From Comamonadaceae bacterium (GTDB lineage Bacteria; Pseudomonadota; Gammaproteobacteria; Burkholderiales; Burkholderiaceae_C), in NCBI GenBank assembly GCA_003599455.1, contig QZKF01000068.1:1-41273 (forward strand): a stretch of 41,273 bases of DNA. Direction: 5' to 3'. The first letter of the stretch is position 1. The number at the start of each line of letters is the position of its first letter. A program made the translations under genes and the position numbers. The notes below the pieces were generated by a model, which worked only from the letters and a program-made list of their open reading frames with translations, searched no databases and was not told the DNA's origin. Below, piece by piece: positions 9,059-17,473 of the stretch.

Positions 9059-9979
9059 ATGAACACCACGACCGCCCCCGTCGGCCCGCCCGCCATCAGC
9101 CCCACGCGCACCGTGAAGGCCTGGTGGCAGGCCGCGCCGTTCACGCTGGTGTTCGTGGTGTTCTTCTTGATCCCGTTGGCGCTCACCGTCATGGTGAGCT
9201 TCTGGGACTTCAACGAGTACGAGCTGATCCCCGGCTTCACGCTGCGCAACTACGCCGCCATCTTCGAGGGCTGCTCCACGCTCACCGAGCACGGCGACTT
9301 CTGCGTCTCGCTCTCCACTTACCTCTCCACCCTCAAGTTCTGCCTGCTGGTCTGGGGCATCACCCTGCTGCTGGGTTTTGCGGTGGCCTATTTCCTCGCC
9401 TTCCACGTGCGTTCGCCCGGCATGCAGACCCTGCTGTTCGTGCTGTGCACCGTGCCGTTCTGGACCAGCAACGTCATCCGCATGATTTCCTGGGTGCCGC
9501 TGCTGGGCCGCAACGGCCTGGTCAACCAGGGCCTCATGGGCATCGGCGTGATCAACGAGCCCGTGGAGTGGCTGCTGTTCTCCGACTTCTCGGTGGTGCT
9601 GGCCTTCGTGCACCTCTACACCATGTTCATGATCGTGCCGATCTTCAACAGCATGATGCGCATCGACCGCAGCCTGCTCGAAGCGGCCAGCGACAGCGGC
9701 GCGAGCGGCTGGCAGACGCTGTGGAACGTGATCGTGCCGCTCTCGCGCACCGGCGTCATCATCGGCTCGATCTTCGTCATCACCATCGTCATGGGCGACT
9801 TCGTCACCATCGGCGTGATGGGTGGGCAGCAGATCGCCTCGGTCGGCAAGATCATCCAGGTGCAGACCAGCTACCTGCAGTTCCCGCTGGCCGCGGCCAA
9901 CGCGGTGATCCTGCTGGCGGTGGTGCTCATGATCATCTGGGGCCTCACGCGGCTCGTGGACATCCGCAAGGAACTCTGA
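9059..9979 (+). CDS. ABC transporter permease, PotB-like
   Basis: This 306-residue inner-membrane permease has about six transmembrane helices, beginning near residue 25 (AAPFTLVFVVFFLIPLALTV). The coupling-loop EAA motif is present as LLEAASDSGASGWQTLWNVIVPLSRTG. It pairs with the next gene as the heterodimeric channel of a polyamine-type importer. It follows the binding protein by 22 bp and is followed by the second permease after two bases, so all are on one transcript. Confidence 0.92.
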   Translation: MNTTTAPVGPPAISPTRTVKAWWQAAPFTLVFVVFFLIPLALTVMVSFWDFNEYELIPGFTLRNYAAIFEGCSTLTEHGDFCVSLSTYLSTLKFCLLVWGITLLLGFAVAYFLAFHVRSPGMQTLLFVLCTVPFWTSNVIRMISWVPLLGRNGLVNQGLMGIGVINEPVEWLLFSDFSVVLAFVHLYTMFMIVPIFNSMMRIDRSLLEAASDSGASGWQTLWNVIVPLSRTGVIIGSIFVITIVMGDFVTIGVMGGQQIASVGKIIQVQTSYLQFPLAAANAVILLAVVLMIIWGLTRLVDIRKEL

Positions 9980-9981
9980 GC

Positions 9982-10881
9982 ATGGCCGCACACCGCATCT
10001 CCGAGCCCCGCGCCGCCGGCTTCTGGCCGCTGGCCATGGTCTTCACGCTGTTCGTGCTGTTCATGTACGGGCCGATGTTCGTCATCTTCGTGCTGAGCTT
10101 CCAGGGCCCCGAGGGCGGCCTCACCTTCCCGCTGCGCGGCGTGTCGCTGCACTGGTTCCACAAGCTCGCCGAAGGCCTGGGCACGGTCGACATCGGCGCG
10201 GCCTTCCTGCGCTCGCTCATGCTGGGCGGCGTGGTGATGGGGTTCACCGTGCTGCTGTCGGTGCTCGCCGGCCTGGCGTTCCGCAAGCCGCTGCGCGGTG
10301 GCAACGCCCTCTTCTACATGACGGTGGCCAGCCTGATCATGCCGTCCATCATCGTCTCGCTGGGCATCGGCCTGCAGTTCCGCCTGCTCGACGGCGGCCT
10401 GAAATGGCTGCTGGAGGCCGTGGGCGCCACCGGCACGCTGGAGAACTACGGCACCGCGCTCGGCCTCATGACCTCGGCGCTCGGCGCCCACCTCACCTGG
10501 ACCCTGCCCTTCGGCCTGCTGATCATGTTCGCGGTGTTCAACCGCTTCAACCCGGCCTACGAAGAGGCCGCGCGCGATCTGGGCGCCACGCCCTGGCAGG
10601 GTTTCCGCCACGTGGTGCTGCCGCTGATTGGTCCGTCGGTCGTGGGCATCGGCATGTTCGGCTTCACGCTGAGCTGGGACGAGATCGCGCGCACCTCGCA
10701 GGCCATCGGCGACGTGAACACGCTGCCGCTCGAGCTGCAGGGCCTCACCTCCACCGTCACCACGCCCGCGATCTACGCACTGGGCACGGTGACCACCGTG
10801 GTCTCGCTGCTGGTGATGGGCCTGGCCGTGTCGCTCGCCCTCTGGCTGGGCCAGCGCCAGAAAAAGGGAAAGCCCGCATGA
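9982..10881 (+). CDS. ABC transporter permease, PotC-like
   Basis: This 299-residue membrane protein is the second channel subunit. It has six hydrophobic helices starting at ~residue 14 (FWPLAMVFTLFVLFMYGP) and the EAA loop EEAARDLGATPWQGFRHVVLP. The ATG at 9982 is two bases after the first permease's stop; its own stop overlaps the GntR gene start (ATGA), showing translational coupling between transporter and regulator. Confidence 0.92.
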   Translation: MAAHRISEPRAAGFWPLAMVFTLFVLFMYGPMFVIFVLSFQGPEGGLTFPLRGVSLHWFHKLAEGLGTVDIGAAFLRSLMLGGVVMGFTVLLSVLAGLAFRKPLRGGNALFYMTVASLIMPSIIVSLGIGLQFRLLDGGLKWLLEAVGATGTLENYGTALGLMTSALGAHLTWTLPFGLLIMFAVFNRFNPAYEEAARDLGATPWQGFRHVVLPLIGPSVVGIGMFGFTLSWDEIARTSQAIGDVNTLPLELQGLTSTVTTPAIYALGTVTTVVSLLVMGLAVSLALWLGQRQKKGKPA

Positions 10882-11633
10882 CAACCCGGCCGCGCACCCG
10901 CGCCGCCCCTGCCCCCGCCACCGAAGAGGCCGCCGCCGCGCCCACGGGCACCGACAGCGCCATCTACGACCGCATAGTCTCGGCCATCCTCGACCACCGC
11001 CTGCCGCCCGGCACCAAGCTGGTGGAAGACCGGCTGGCGAGCGCGTTCGGCGTGTCGCGCACGCTGATCCGGCCGGTGCTGGTGCGACTGGCCAACGAGC
11101 AGGTGGTCACGCTCACGCCCAACCGGGGCGCCACCATCGCCCAGCCCAGCGAACAGGAGGCGCGCGAGGTGTTCGAGGTGCGCCGCCTGATCGAGTCGCG
11201 GCTGGTGGAGCGCTTCGTGGGTCGCGCCGACCGCGACGACATCCAGCTCCTCACGCAATGCATCCGCGACGAGGAGGCCGCGCGCGCGGCCGGTGACATG
11301 CGCCGCGCGATCCGCCTCTCGGGCGACTTCCACCTGCACATCGCCGACCGCGCCGGCCAGCAGACCATGGGGCGCATCCTGCGCGAAATGGTGTCGCGCA
11401 CCTCGCTGATCCTCATGACCTACAGCAGCAGCCACTCGCAAGCGCGGCGCGAGGCCACGGCCTGCGGCTGCGAGGAACACCGCGCGCTGCTGGCCGCGAT
11501 CCGGCTGCGCGACGCGCGCGAGGCCGCGCGCCTGATGCGCGAGCACCTCGACCGGCTCGAGGCCGAGCTCGATTTTTCGCCGCCCACCGGCCAGGCACCC
11601 GACCTCGAACGCCTGTTCGCGCCGATGGTCTGA
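10878..11633 (+). CDS. GntR-family regulator, FCD (FadR-like) class
   Basis: This 251-residue regulator has an N-terminal winged helix-turn-helix (residues ~26-88; recognition helix around FGVSRTLIRPVLVRLA, wing NRGATIAQ) and an all-helical FCD ligand domain (~95-230). The FCD metal-site residues look intact: D150, H154, H201 and H223, so a Zn/Ni-bound carboxylate-type ligand is plausible. A disordered Ala/Pro-rich tail precedes the HTH. The start overlaps the upstream permease stop by four bases. Being inside the operon, it probably autoregulates the transporter through the paired sites at 6578-6608 (inference). Confidence 0.93.
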   Translation: MTTRPRTRAAPAPATEEAAAAPTGTDSAIYDRIVSAILDHRLPPGTKLVEDRLASAFGVSRTLIRPVLVRLANEQVVTLTPNRGATIAQPSEQEAREVFEVRRLIESRLVERFVGRADRDDIQLLTQCIRDEEAARAAGDMRRAIRLSGDFHLHIADRAGQQTMGRILREMVSRTSLILMTYSSSHSQARREATACGCEEHRALLAAIRLRDAREAARLMREHLDRLEAELDFSPPTGQAPDLERLFAPMV

Positions 11634-11648
11634 ACGGCAGCCTGTTCC

Positions 11649-12401
11649 ATGCGGCAACTGCTGGTCATCAACCCCAACACCTCGGCCAGCGTGAGCGCGC
11701 TGCTGCAGGCGCATGTGCAGCAGGCCGCCGGCCTGCACGTGCAGGTGCGCACCGTCACCGCGCGCTTCGGCTCGCCCTACATCGCCGACGAGGCCAGCTA
11801 CGCCGTGGCCGGGCACGCCACGCTGGACGCCTGGGCGCACGCGCTGGCCAGCGAAGCCCGGGCGCCCGACGCGGTGCTGATCGGCTGCTTCGGCGACCCC
11901 GGCCTCATGGCCTTGCGCGAAAGCAGCCCGGTGCCGGTGACCGGCCTGGCCGAGGCGGCCTTCATCGAGGCCGCGCGCCACGGGCGCTACGCCATCGTCA
12001 CCGGCGGCGCGCGCTGGGGCCCGATGCTGCAGCGCCTGGCGCAGGCGCTGGGCCAGGCCCAGCAGCTCGCGGGCATCCACACCGTGGCGCCCACCGGCGC
12101 CGAGCTCGCCGCGAACCCGGTGGCCGCGCGCGCCCTGCTCGCGCAGGCCTGCCGCGATGCCTCGCGCCAGCTCGGCGTGCAGGCGGTCATCCTCGGTGGC
12201 GCGGGCCTGGCCGGCATGGCGGCCGCGGTGCAGGCCGAGGTGCCCATGCCCGTGATCGACAGCGTGCTGGCCGGCGCGCACTGGGCCCTGCGCAGCGCGC
12301 CGCTGCCGCCCGAACGCTTGCGGCCGGGCTTTGATGTCGCGTGGCAGGGTCTTTCGCCCGAGATGGCGGCCTTCGGCGCGCCACCACCACCCGCCGGCTG
12401 A
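11649..12401 (+). CDS. Asp/Glu/hydantoin racemase-family protein lacking the second catalytic Cys
   Basis: This 250-residue protein has the hydantoin-racemase fold: N-terminal LLVINPNTSASVS phosphate/carboxylate-binding loop and the first catalytic site IGCFGDPGL (C80). The family's second cysteine, normally in LGCAGM, is a glycine here: ILGGAGLAGM with G184 (codon GGC, 12198-12200; TGC would be one base away). Two-base racemisation should therefore be lost, leaving a one-base enzyme, a different reaction such as decarboxylation or isomerisation (as in arylmalonate decarboxylase, which uses one Cys), or a binding role. It sits 15 bp behind the GntR gene and is likely the only enzyme coded with the importer, so it should act on the imported compound. 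Confidence 0.87.
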   Translation: MRQLLVINPNTSASVSALLQAHVQQAAGLHVQVRTVTARFGSPYIADEASYAVAGHATLDAWAHALASEARAPDAVLIGCFGDPGLMALRESSPVPVTGLAEAAFIEAARHGRYAIVTGGARWGPMLQRLAQALGQAQQLAGIHTVAPTGAELAANPVAARALLAQACRDASRQLGVQAVILGGAGLAGMAAAVQAEVPMPVIDSVLAGAHWALRSAPLPPERLRPGFDVAWQGLSPEMAAFGAPPPPAG

Positions 12402-12444
12402 TCGACCCCCCGGCGCGTGGCAGCGGCATGCCGCAAAATGCCGC

Positions 12445-14166
12445 ATGGTCCGCCCCACCCAACTTCTGCATCCACCCCGTTCCCTCGCTACCGTGAGGCC
12501 CGCCGCCACCGTGCTGCTGCTGCGCGACAGCACCGATCCAGCGCGCCCCGGCATCGAGGTGCTGATGACGCGCCGCTCCATGACCGCGAGCTTCGCGCCC
12601 GGCGCCTACGTGTTCCCCGGCGGCGGCATCGACGCCACCGATGCGCAGGCCCATGGCATCGCCACGCGCCGCCCCACTCAAAGCGACCTGCACCTCACGC
12701 AGGCGATCGCCGCGATCCGCGAGAGCTATGAAGAGCTCGGCGTGCTGCTCGCGCACCGGGCCGACGGCACGCCGGTCGACGACAGCGACATCGCCATGCT
12801 GGACCGCAAGGCCCCTTTCGCCGCGCAGTGCCAAGCCCACGGCCTTACGCTCGACGCCGCCGGCGTGTTCGTACTCGCGCACTGGATCACCGACCGCGAC
12901 CTGCCGCGCCGCTTCGACGTGCCCTTCCTCGTGGCGCGCATGCCCGCCGGCCAGCAACCGGTGGCAGACGAGGCCGAACAGTTCGAACCCTGCTGGGTGC
13001 GCCCGGCCGACGCGCTGGAGCGCCACCAGGCCGGCAGCTTCTTCATCATCTTTCCGACCATCCGCACGCTCGAACGCCTGCAGACCTACGCCACCGTGCA
13101 GGCCGTGCTCGACGCCTGCGCGGTGAACGACCAACCGCTGTGGACCAGCTGCCCGCGCGCCGGCATCACGCACGGCGCCGAGTCGCGCCACATGGAACAC
13201 GAGCCGCCGTTCGGCGAACTCGCCATGGTCTGCCCCGACGGCCAGATCGTGCACAGCCTGGACTGGCAGCACGAGCAGCCGGTGCAGCTGCTGAAGAACG
13301 TGCAGCGCCTGACCGCGCCCAACCCCGGCTTCATGACCGGCCCCGGCACCAACAGCTACGTCGTGGGCGACCCGGCCAGCGGCCACATCGTGATCGACCC
13401 GGGGCCGGACGAGCCCGGCCACATCGAACGCCTGTGGCGCGCGGCGGGTGGCCGCATCCAGGCCATCGTCTGCACCCATTCGCACCCCGACCACTCGCCC
13501 GGCGCGCCGCGCCTGCAGGCGCTGTGCGTGGCGGCGGGCTTCGAGAAGCCGCCCATCCTCGGCCTGCCCAGCGCACCCACCTCGCGCGAGAACAGCCGCT
13601 TCACGCCCGAGCGCGCGCTGGCCGATGGTGAACAGCTCGTGCTGCTGGGCCAGTCGGTCGACGGCATGGTCTCGCACACGCTGGAGGTGGTGCATACGCC
13701 CGGCCACGCGGCCAACCACCTCTGCCTGGCGCTGGTGGAAGACGGCCTGCTCTTCACCGGCGATCACATCCTCAACGGCAGCACCACGGTGATCGACCCG
13801 CCCGACGGCAACATGGGCGCGTACCTCGACTCGCTGGACAAGCTCGACGCGCTCTGCGTGCGCCACGGCATCGAGTTCCTGCTGCCGGCCCACGGCTACG
13901 TGCTGGGCGACCTGCGGCGCAGCGCCGACAACCCCAGCGCACCGGCCGAGGGCGGTGCGCGCGCCGCGATCGCGCACCTCAAGGCGCACCGCCTCGCGCG
14001 CGAAGCCAAGGTGGCGCGCGCCATGCAGGCCGTGCCCGACGGCTCCATGGACGACTGGGTGAAGCTCGCCTACGACGACGTGCCCGACCGGCTCTGGCCC
14101 GTGGCCAAACGCTCGCTGCTGGCGCATGTCGAGCGCATCCAGAGTCTGGGGGGCTTCAATCTGTAG
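12445..14166 (+). CDS. NUDIX hydrolase - metallo-beta-lactamase-fold fusion protein
   Basis: This 573-residue two-domain protein has an N-terminal NUDIX domain (~1-215) carrying the catalytic core REsyEELG (R92, E93, E96, E97, G99) and PGGGID at 58-63, with an insertion between the box glycine and the helix as in CoA/diphosphate NUDIX enzymes of the NUDT19/RppH-unlike group. The C-terminal MBL domain (~285-573) has THSHPDH (H345, H347, D349, H350), HTPGH (H421), FTGDH (D440) and LPAHGY (H483), the LACTB2-like ribonuclease/thioesterase pattern. Both metal sites look complete. It may be the sixth gene of the importer run (43 bp gap) or have its own promoter. The substrate is unknown; a two-step hydrolysis, for example of an acyl-CoA, is an inference. 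Confidence 0.9.
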   Translation: MVRPTQLLHPPRSLATVRPAATVLLLRDSTDPARPGIEVLMTRRSMTASFAPGAYVFPGGGIDATDAQAHGIATRRPTQSDLHLTQAIAAIRESYEELGVLLAHRADGTPVDDSDIAMLDRKAPFAAQCQAHGLTLDAAGVFVLAHWITDRDLPRRFDVPFLVARMPAGQQPVADEAEQFEPCWVRPADALERHQAGSFFIIFPTIRTLERLQTYATVQAVLDACAVNDQPLWTSCPRAGITHGAESRHMEHEPPFGELAMVCPDGQIVHSLDWQHEQPVQLLKNVQRLTAPNPGFMTGPGTNSYVVGDPASGHIVIDPGPDEPGHIERLWRAAGGRIQAIVCTHSHPDHSPGAPRLQALCVAAGFEKPPILGLPSAPTSRENSRFTPERALADGEQLVLLGQSVDGMVSHTLEVVHTPGHAANHLCLALVEDGLLFTGDHILNGSTTVIDPPDGNMGAYLDSLDKLDALCVRHGIEFLLPAHGYVLGDLRRSADNPSAPAEGGARAAIAHLKAHRLAREAKVARAMQAVPDGSMDDWVKLAYDDVPDRLWPVAKRSLLAHVERIQSLGGFNL

Positions 14167-14177
14167 TGCGAGAGGCC

Positions 14178-14990
14178 ATGAAGATCGCGTTCGTCTCCGA
14201 CATCCACGGCAACCTGCCCGCCCTGCAGGCGGTGCTGCAGGACATCGCGCGGCGGGGCGTGGCGCAGGTGGTCGACCTCGGCGACATGCTCAGCGGCCCG
14301 CTGATGCCACTGGAGACCGCGCGCTTCCTGCTGCAGCAGCGGGACTGGTTGCACATCGCCGGCAACCACGAGCGCCAGGTGCTGGAGATCCCCCTCGAAC
14401 GGCAGGGCGCCTCGGACGCCTTCGCCAGCGCCGCGCTGGACGGCGAGGCGCGCGACTGGCTGCGCGGCGTGGTGGCCTCCACCGACCCGCGGCTGCACCA
14501 GGCCGCGCTGTGGCCCGGGCGCCTGGGTGACGACGTGGCCCTGTGCCACGGCAGCCCGCGCAGCGACCTCGAATACCTGCTGGAAACGCCGGAGGGCGAG
14601 TCGGTGGCCCTGGCGCTGGGCGCCGAGGTCGAGCAACGGCTGGATGGCCGCATTCCGCCGCACATCGGCCTGCTGGCCTGCGGGCATTCGCACGTGCCGC
14701 GCGCGGTGCGGACGCCCGGCGGCCTGCTCATCGTCAACCCCGGCAGCGTGGGCCTGCCCGCCTACGACGACGACCACCCCTACCCGCGCTCGACCTACCA
14801 CCGCGTGGAGAACGGCAGCCCCGACGCGCGCTACGCCATCGCGGAAAAGACCGCAGCAGGCTGGCAGGCCGACCTGATCAGCGTGCCCTACGCTTTCGAG
14901 CCCATGGCCGCACTCGCCGGGCGCCACGACCGCCCGGACTGGGCCCACGCGCTGCGCACCGGCTACATGCCCCGCCTGCCACAGAAATAA
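14178..14990 (+). CDS. Calcineurin-like metallophosphoesterase
   Basis: This 270-residue predicted phosphodiesterase has the family motifs in order: SDIHGNLPA (metal site), DLGDMLSGP, GNHERQ, CHGSP and GHSHVPRA. It resembles small YfcE/MJ0936-type phosphodiesterases. The start ATG at 14178 has GAGAGG upstream; a GTG at 14166 is in frame but overlaps the previous stop. It ends four bases before the 3' end of the convergent rnpB. Confidence 0.9.
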   Translation: MKIAFVSDIHGNLPALQAVLQDIARRGVAQVVDLGDMLSGPLMPLETARFLLQQRDWLHIAGNHERQVLEIPLERQGASDAFASAALDGEARDWLRGVVASTDPRLHQAALWPGRLGDDVALCHGSPRSDLEYLLETPEGESVALALGAEVEQRLDGRIPPHIGLLACGHSHVPRAVRTPGGLLIVNPGSVGLPAYDDDHPYPRSTYHRVENGSPDARYAIAEKTAAGWQADLISVPYAFEPMAALAGRHDRPDWAHALRTGYMPRLPQK

Positions 14991-14994
14991 GTGT

Positions 14995-15342
14995 GAAGCG
15001 CACCGTTACGCCGGATTCTGTGCGTCCGGGTTGCCCCGGACGTGACCGCCATTCATCTGGGCCGGGGGTTGCCCACCCGGCTCGGTGCTACCTACCCGCC
15101 AGCTCCGCGGAACCACGTCAACGCTGGCCTATTTGGTATTGCTGCGCGTAGAGATTGCCCGTTTCACCCGAACTGAATCGGCTCGTCTCTGTTGCTCTGA
15201 TCCTCACCTTAGGGCCCGTCGAGCGAACTCTCGGGGCTTGTCGGTGGAGAGGTGTTACCTCCTACGCTGTCCTGTGCAGTCCGGACGTTCCTCCAGCACA
15301 CCCTTTCGGGCATCGTGCCAGCGACGGCCTGGCGCGCTTCAC
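14995..15342 (-). ncRNA. rnpB: RNase P RNA, bacterial class A
   Basis: The minus strand carries the universally conserved blocks of RNase P RNA in order: GAGGAACGTCCGGACTGCAC near the 5' side, GGTAACACCTC, AGATGAATGGC, and ACAGAATCCGGCGTA near the 3' end. The 5' end (GAAGCGCGCC) pairs with the 3' end (GGTGCGCTTC) to form helix P1, fixing the ends at about 15340 and 14995. The RNA trims the 5' leader of pre-tRNA together with RnpA. No ORF in the region is protein-like. It is on the same strand as the MATE gene just upstream and converges on the metallophosphoesterase gene. Confidence 0.97.
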
Positions 15343-15348
15343 CGGGCG

Positions 15349-15354
15349 ATTATC
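15349..15354 (-). promoter_or_regulatory. Probable -10 of rnpB
   Basis: GATAAT on the minus strand lies about seven bases before the inferred rnpB 5' end, the expected distance to a transcription start. The -35 region falls inside the last codons of the MATE gene and has no obvious TTGACA, so the call rests on position and the -10 match. Confidence 0.5.
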
Positions 15355-15361
15355 CCCCGCC

Positions 15362-16717
15362 TCAGACCAGCCGCTCGATCTTGCGGTGGCGCCACACCAG
15401 CCGGTAGTAAGCGGTCTGCAGCACCAGCATGGCGATGTACGCCACCGGGAACGCGACCCACACCCCCGGCAAACCCATGTGCGCGTCCAGCACATACGCC
15501 GCCGGCAGCTGGATACCGAGGATGCAGATGACGGAGATCGCCATCGGCACCAGCACCACGCCGCTGGCGCGCATGATGCCGCCCACCACCGCCTGGAAGC
15601 CGAACACCAGGATGCTCCACAGCATGATGTGCAGCAGGTGCTCGGCCTGCACGCGCACTTCGGGCTGCGTCAGGAACAGGCCCAGCAGGCTGCGCGAGAG
15701 CGCGTAACCCAGCAGCACCAGGGCGCCGGTGAGCGCGGCGTTGAGCCACAGGCCGGTGCGCAGGATCGCACCCAGGCGGTCGATGCGGCCCGCGCCGATC
15801 GACTGCGCCGCGAGGATGGAGGCCGTGATGGCGATCGACAGCGCCGGGAACTGCACGTAGTTCACGATCTGCGTGACCGCGCCGTACGCCGCCGTGGCCT
15901 GCGAACCATGGCCGTTCACCAGCGCCAGGATCGCCAGTTCGGACAGCGACAGCACCACCATCTGCAAGCCGGTGGGCAGGCCGATGCGCATCACCTTGCC
16001 GAGGATGGTGCGGTCAAGCCGCAGCGCGCGCAGCAGCTCGCGGTCAAAGGCGAGCACGTGTTTGCGGCGGCCCAGCCGCCAGACCAGGAAGCCCAGCGCC
16101 GCCGCGTAGGACACCAGCCCGGCATAGGCCGCGCTCTGGATGCCCAGGCGCGGCAGGCCGAGCCAGCCCTGGATCAGCGCGGGCGTGAGCAGCAGACCGA
16201 TCACCGTCGAGAGCAGCAGGGCCACCAGCGGCGAGACCGTGTCGCTCACGCCGCGCAGCAATTGCGTGAACAGGATGAACACCAGCAGCAGCGGCATGAT
16301 GAGCAGCATCACGCGCGCGTAGGCCACGGCGTCGTCGATCACGTCGACCGGTGTGCCCAGCGCCTGCATCGCCACCCGGGCGAACACCACCCCCAGCACC
16401 GCCGCAACCAGGCCGATCAGGGCGCCCAGCACCAGCGCCGTGCCCGCGATGGCCTTGACCTTGTGCGGCTCGCGCGCGCCCCAGGCCTGGCCGATGAGCA
16501 CCGAAGCGCCCGCGCCGATGCCGATCACCAGCGAGATGAAGAAAAAGACGATCGGGAACATGCCCGAGACGGCGGCCAGCGCGTGCGTGCCCAGCATCTG
16601 GCCGATGTAGATGCCGTTGAGCGTGCCCGACAGCCCTTGCAGGATGTTGGACAGCACCATGGGCACGAGGAACACGAGGTAGACGCGCCAGAGCGGGCGC
16701 TGGGGAGGGTAGGACAT
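15362..16717 (-). CDS. MATE-family efflux transporter
   Basis: This 451-residue membrane protein has about twelve transmembrane helices in two homologous halves and matches the MatE pattern: VPMVLSNILQGLSGTLNGIY in helix 1, VLIGQAWGAREPHKVK after helix 2, and the second-half counterpart ILAAQSIGAGRIDRLG. MATE proteins export drugs or metabolites with Na+ or H+. The ATG at 16717 fits the family N terminus; its ribosome site is weak. It is followed by rnpB on the same strand and preceded by the DUF2239 gene 35 bp upstream. The substrate is unknown. Confidence 0.93.
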   Translation of the reverse strand: MSYPPQRPLWRVYLVFLVPMVLSNILQGLSGTLNGIYIGQMLGTHALAAVSGMFPIVFFFISLVIGIGAGASVLIGQAWGAREPHKVKAIAGTALVLGALIGLVAAVLGVVFARVAMQALGTPVDVIDDAVAYARVMLLIMPLLLVFILFTQLLRGVSDTVSPLVALLLSTVIGLLLTPALIQGWLGLPRLGIQSAAYAGLVSYAAALGFLVWRLGRRKHVLAFDRELLRALRLDRTILGKVMRIGLPTGLQMVVLSLSELAILALVNGHGSQATAAYGAVTQIVNYVQFPALSIAITASILAAQSIGAGRIDRLGAILRTGLWLNAALTGALVLLGYALSRSLLGLFLTQPEVRVQAEHLLHIMLWSILVFGFQAVVGGIMRASGVVLVPMAISVICILGIQLPAAYVLDAHMGLPGVWVAFPVAYIAMLVLQTAYYRLVWRHRKIERLV

Positions 16718-16752
16718 GCCGATTCCGTGGAAAGGAGAAACGAAGGGAAGGC

Positions 16753-17343
16753 TCAGGCGGACGGCGGGGTGGCTTCGGACGCAAAGGCGTCCCGCGCCAG
16801 CCAGGCCAGGTGCGCCTGCACGTCTGGCGGCCAGTGCGCGATGCAGCGGGCAAACGCGTCGGCGTCCTGCGCGAACAGCGCGCGCGACGCTTCTTCGAAG
16901 CCGGCGAAGCCACCCGCGATGGCGCTCATGAAGCGGTAGGCCCGCTCCTTGGCCTGCCGCCAGCCGTCGCGCCCGGCGTGGGTCCGGCGGGCGTCCTCGA
17001 CCAGGCGCCGCAAGGCCGCCGACGCGCCACCGGGCTGTTGTGCCAGCCACTCCCAGTGGCGCGGCAGCAGCGTCACCTCACGCGCCACCACGCCCATGCG
17101 CGGGCGGCCCACCCGGGCGGCGGCGGCCGGGGCCGCGCGGGTGGCGGCATCGGCGGGTGCGGCCGGGTAGCCCGCAGGCCAAGGGTGGTCGACCTGCGCG
17201 CCGGTGGCGTCGTCGAACACCAGCAGGCCACCGGCCGAGAGGTCGAGCGCGGCGAGCGCCCGCGCCACCTCATCGTAGGCGCCAAAAGCCACCCGCCGGG
17301 CGCCCAGAAACGCGGTGCAGGTCGGGGAAGATGAAGCTGTCAT
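16753..17343 (-). CDS. DUF2239 family protein
   Basis: This 196-residue soluble protein has motifs typical of DUF2239: GRPRMGVVAREVTLLPRHWEW, then LAQQPGGASAALRRLVEDAR, and AKERAYRFMSAIAGG. The N-terminal part (LLVFDDATGAQVD) is a small beta-rich segment. A region of Pro/Ala lies between. No enzymatic motif is apparent and the function of the family is unknown. It starts at the ATG at 17343, just after a TATAAT element and an inverted repeat, and is followed by the MATE gene with a 35-bp gap, probably on one transcript. Confidence 0.85.
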   Translation of the reverse strand: MTASSSPTCTAFLGARRVAFGAYDEVARALAALDLSAGGLLVFDDATGAQVDHPWPAGYPAAPADAATRAAPAAAARVGRPRMGVVAREVTLLPRHWEWLAQQPGGASAALRRLVEDARRTHAGRDGWRQAKERAYRFMSAIAGGFAGFEEASRALFAQDADAFARCIAHWPPDVQAHLAWLARDAFASEATPPSA

Positions 17344-17350
17344 GCGCCGA

Positions 17351-17388
17351 ATTATACCCGGACTTAATAATTTCACCCGGGTTATTAA
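17351..17388 (-). promoter_or_regulatory. TATAAT plus TTAATAA/TTATTAA inverted repeat, promoter-operator of the DUF2239 gene
   Basis: On the minus strand TATAAT (17356-17351) lies eight bases before the DUF2239 start codon. Directly upstream is a perfect inverted repeat TTAATAA (17364-17370) / TTATTAA (17382-17388) separated by 11 bases, centred where RNA polymerase would sit. These AT-rich arms stand out in GC-rich DNA. If the -10 is used, the mRNA would be nearly leaderless. Confidence 0.45.
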
Positions 17389-17473
17389 AAAACACCACCC
17401 TTCACCCCTGCCGCGCATTGACGACAATACGCGGGCCCCGTCTTCTGCTTGATCAACACAAGCCCCACGACAC

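Noticed and set aside
12187..14127. 646-codon minus-strand frame
   Set aside because: It is antisense to the NUDIX-MBL fusion and has no motifs.
15155..16939. 594-codon plus-strand frame rich in His/Gln/Arg
   Set aside because: It spans rnpB and the antisense of the MATE gene; the composition is the mirror of membrane helices.
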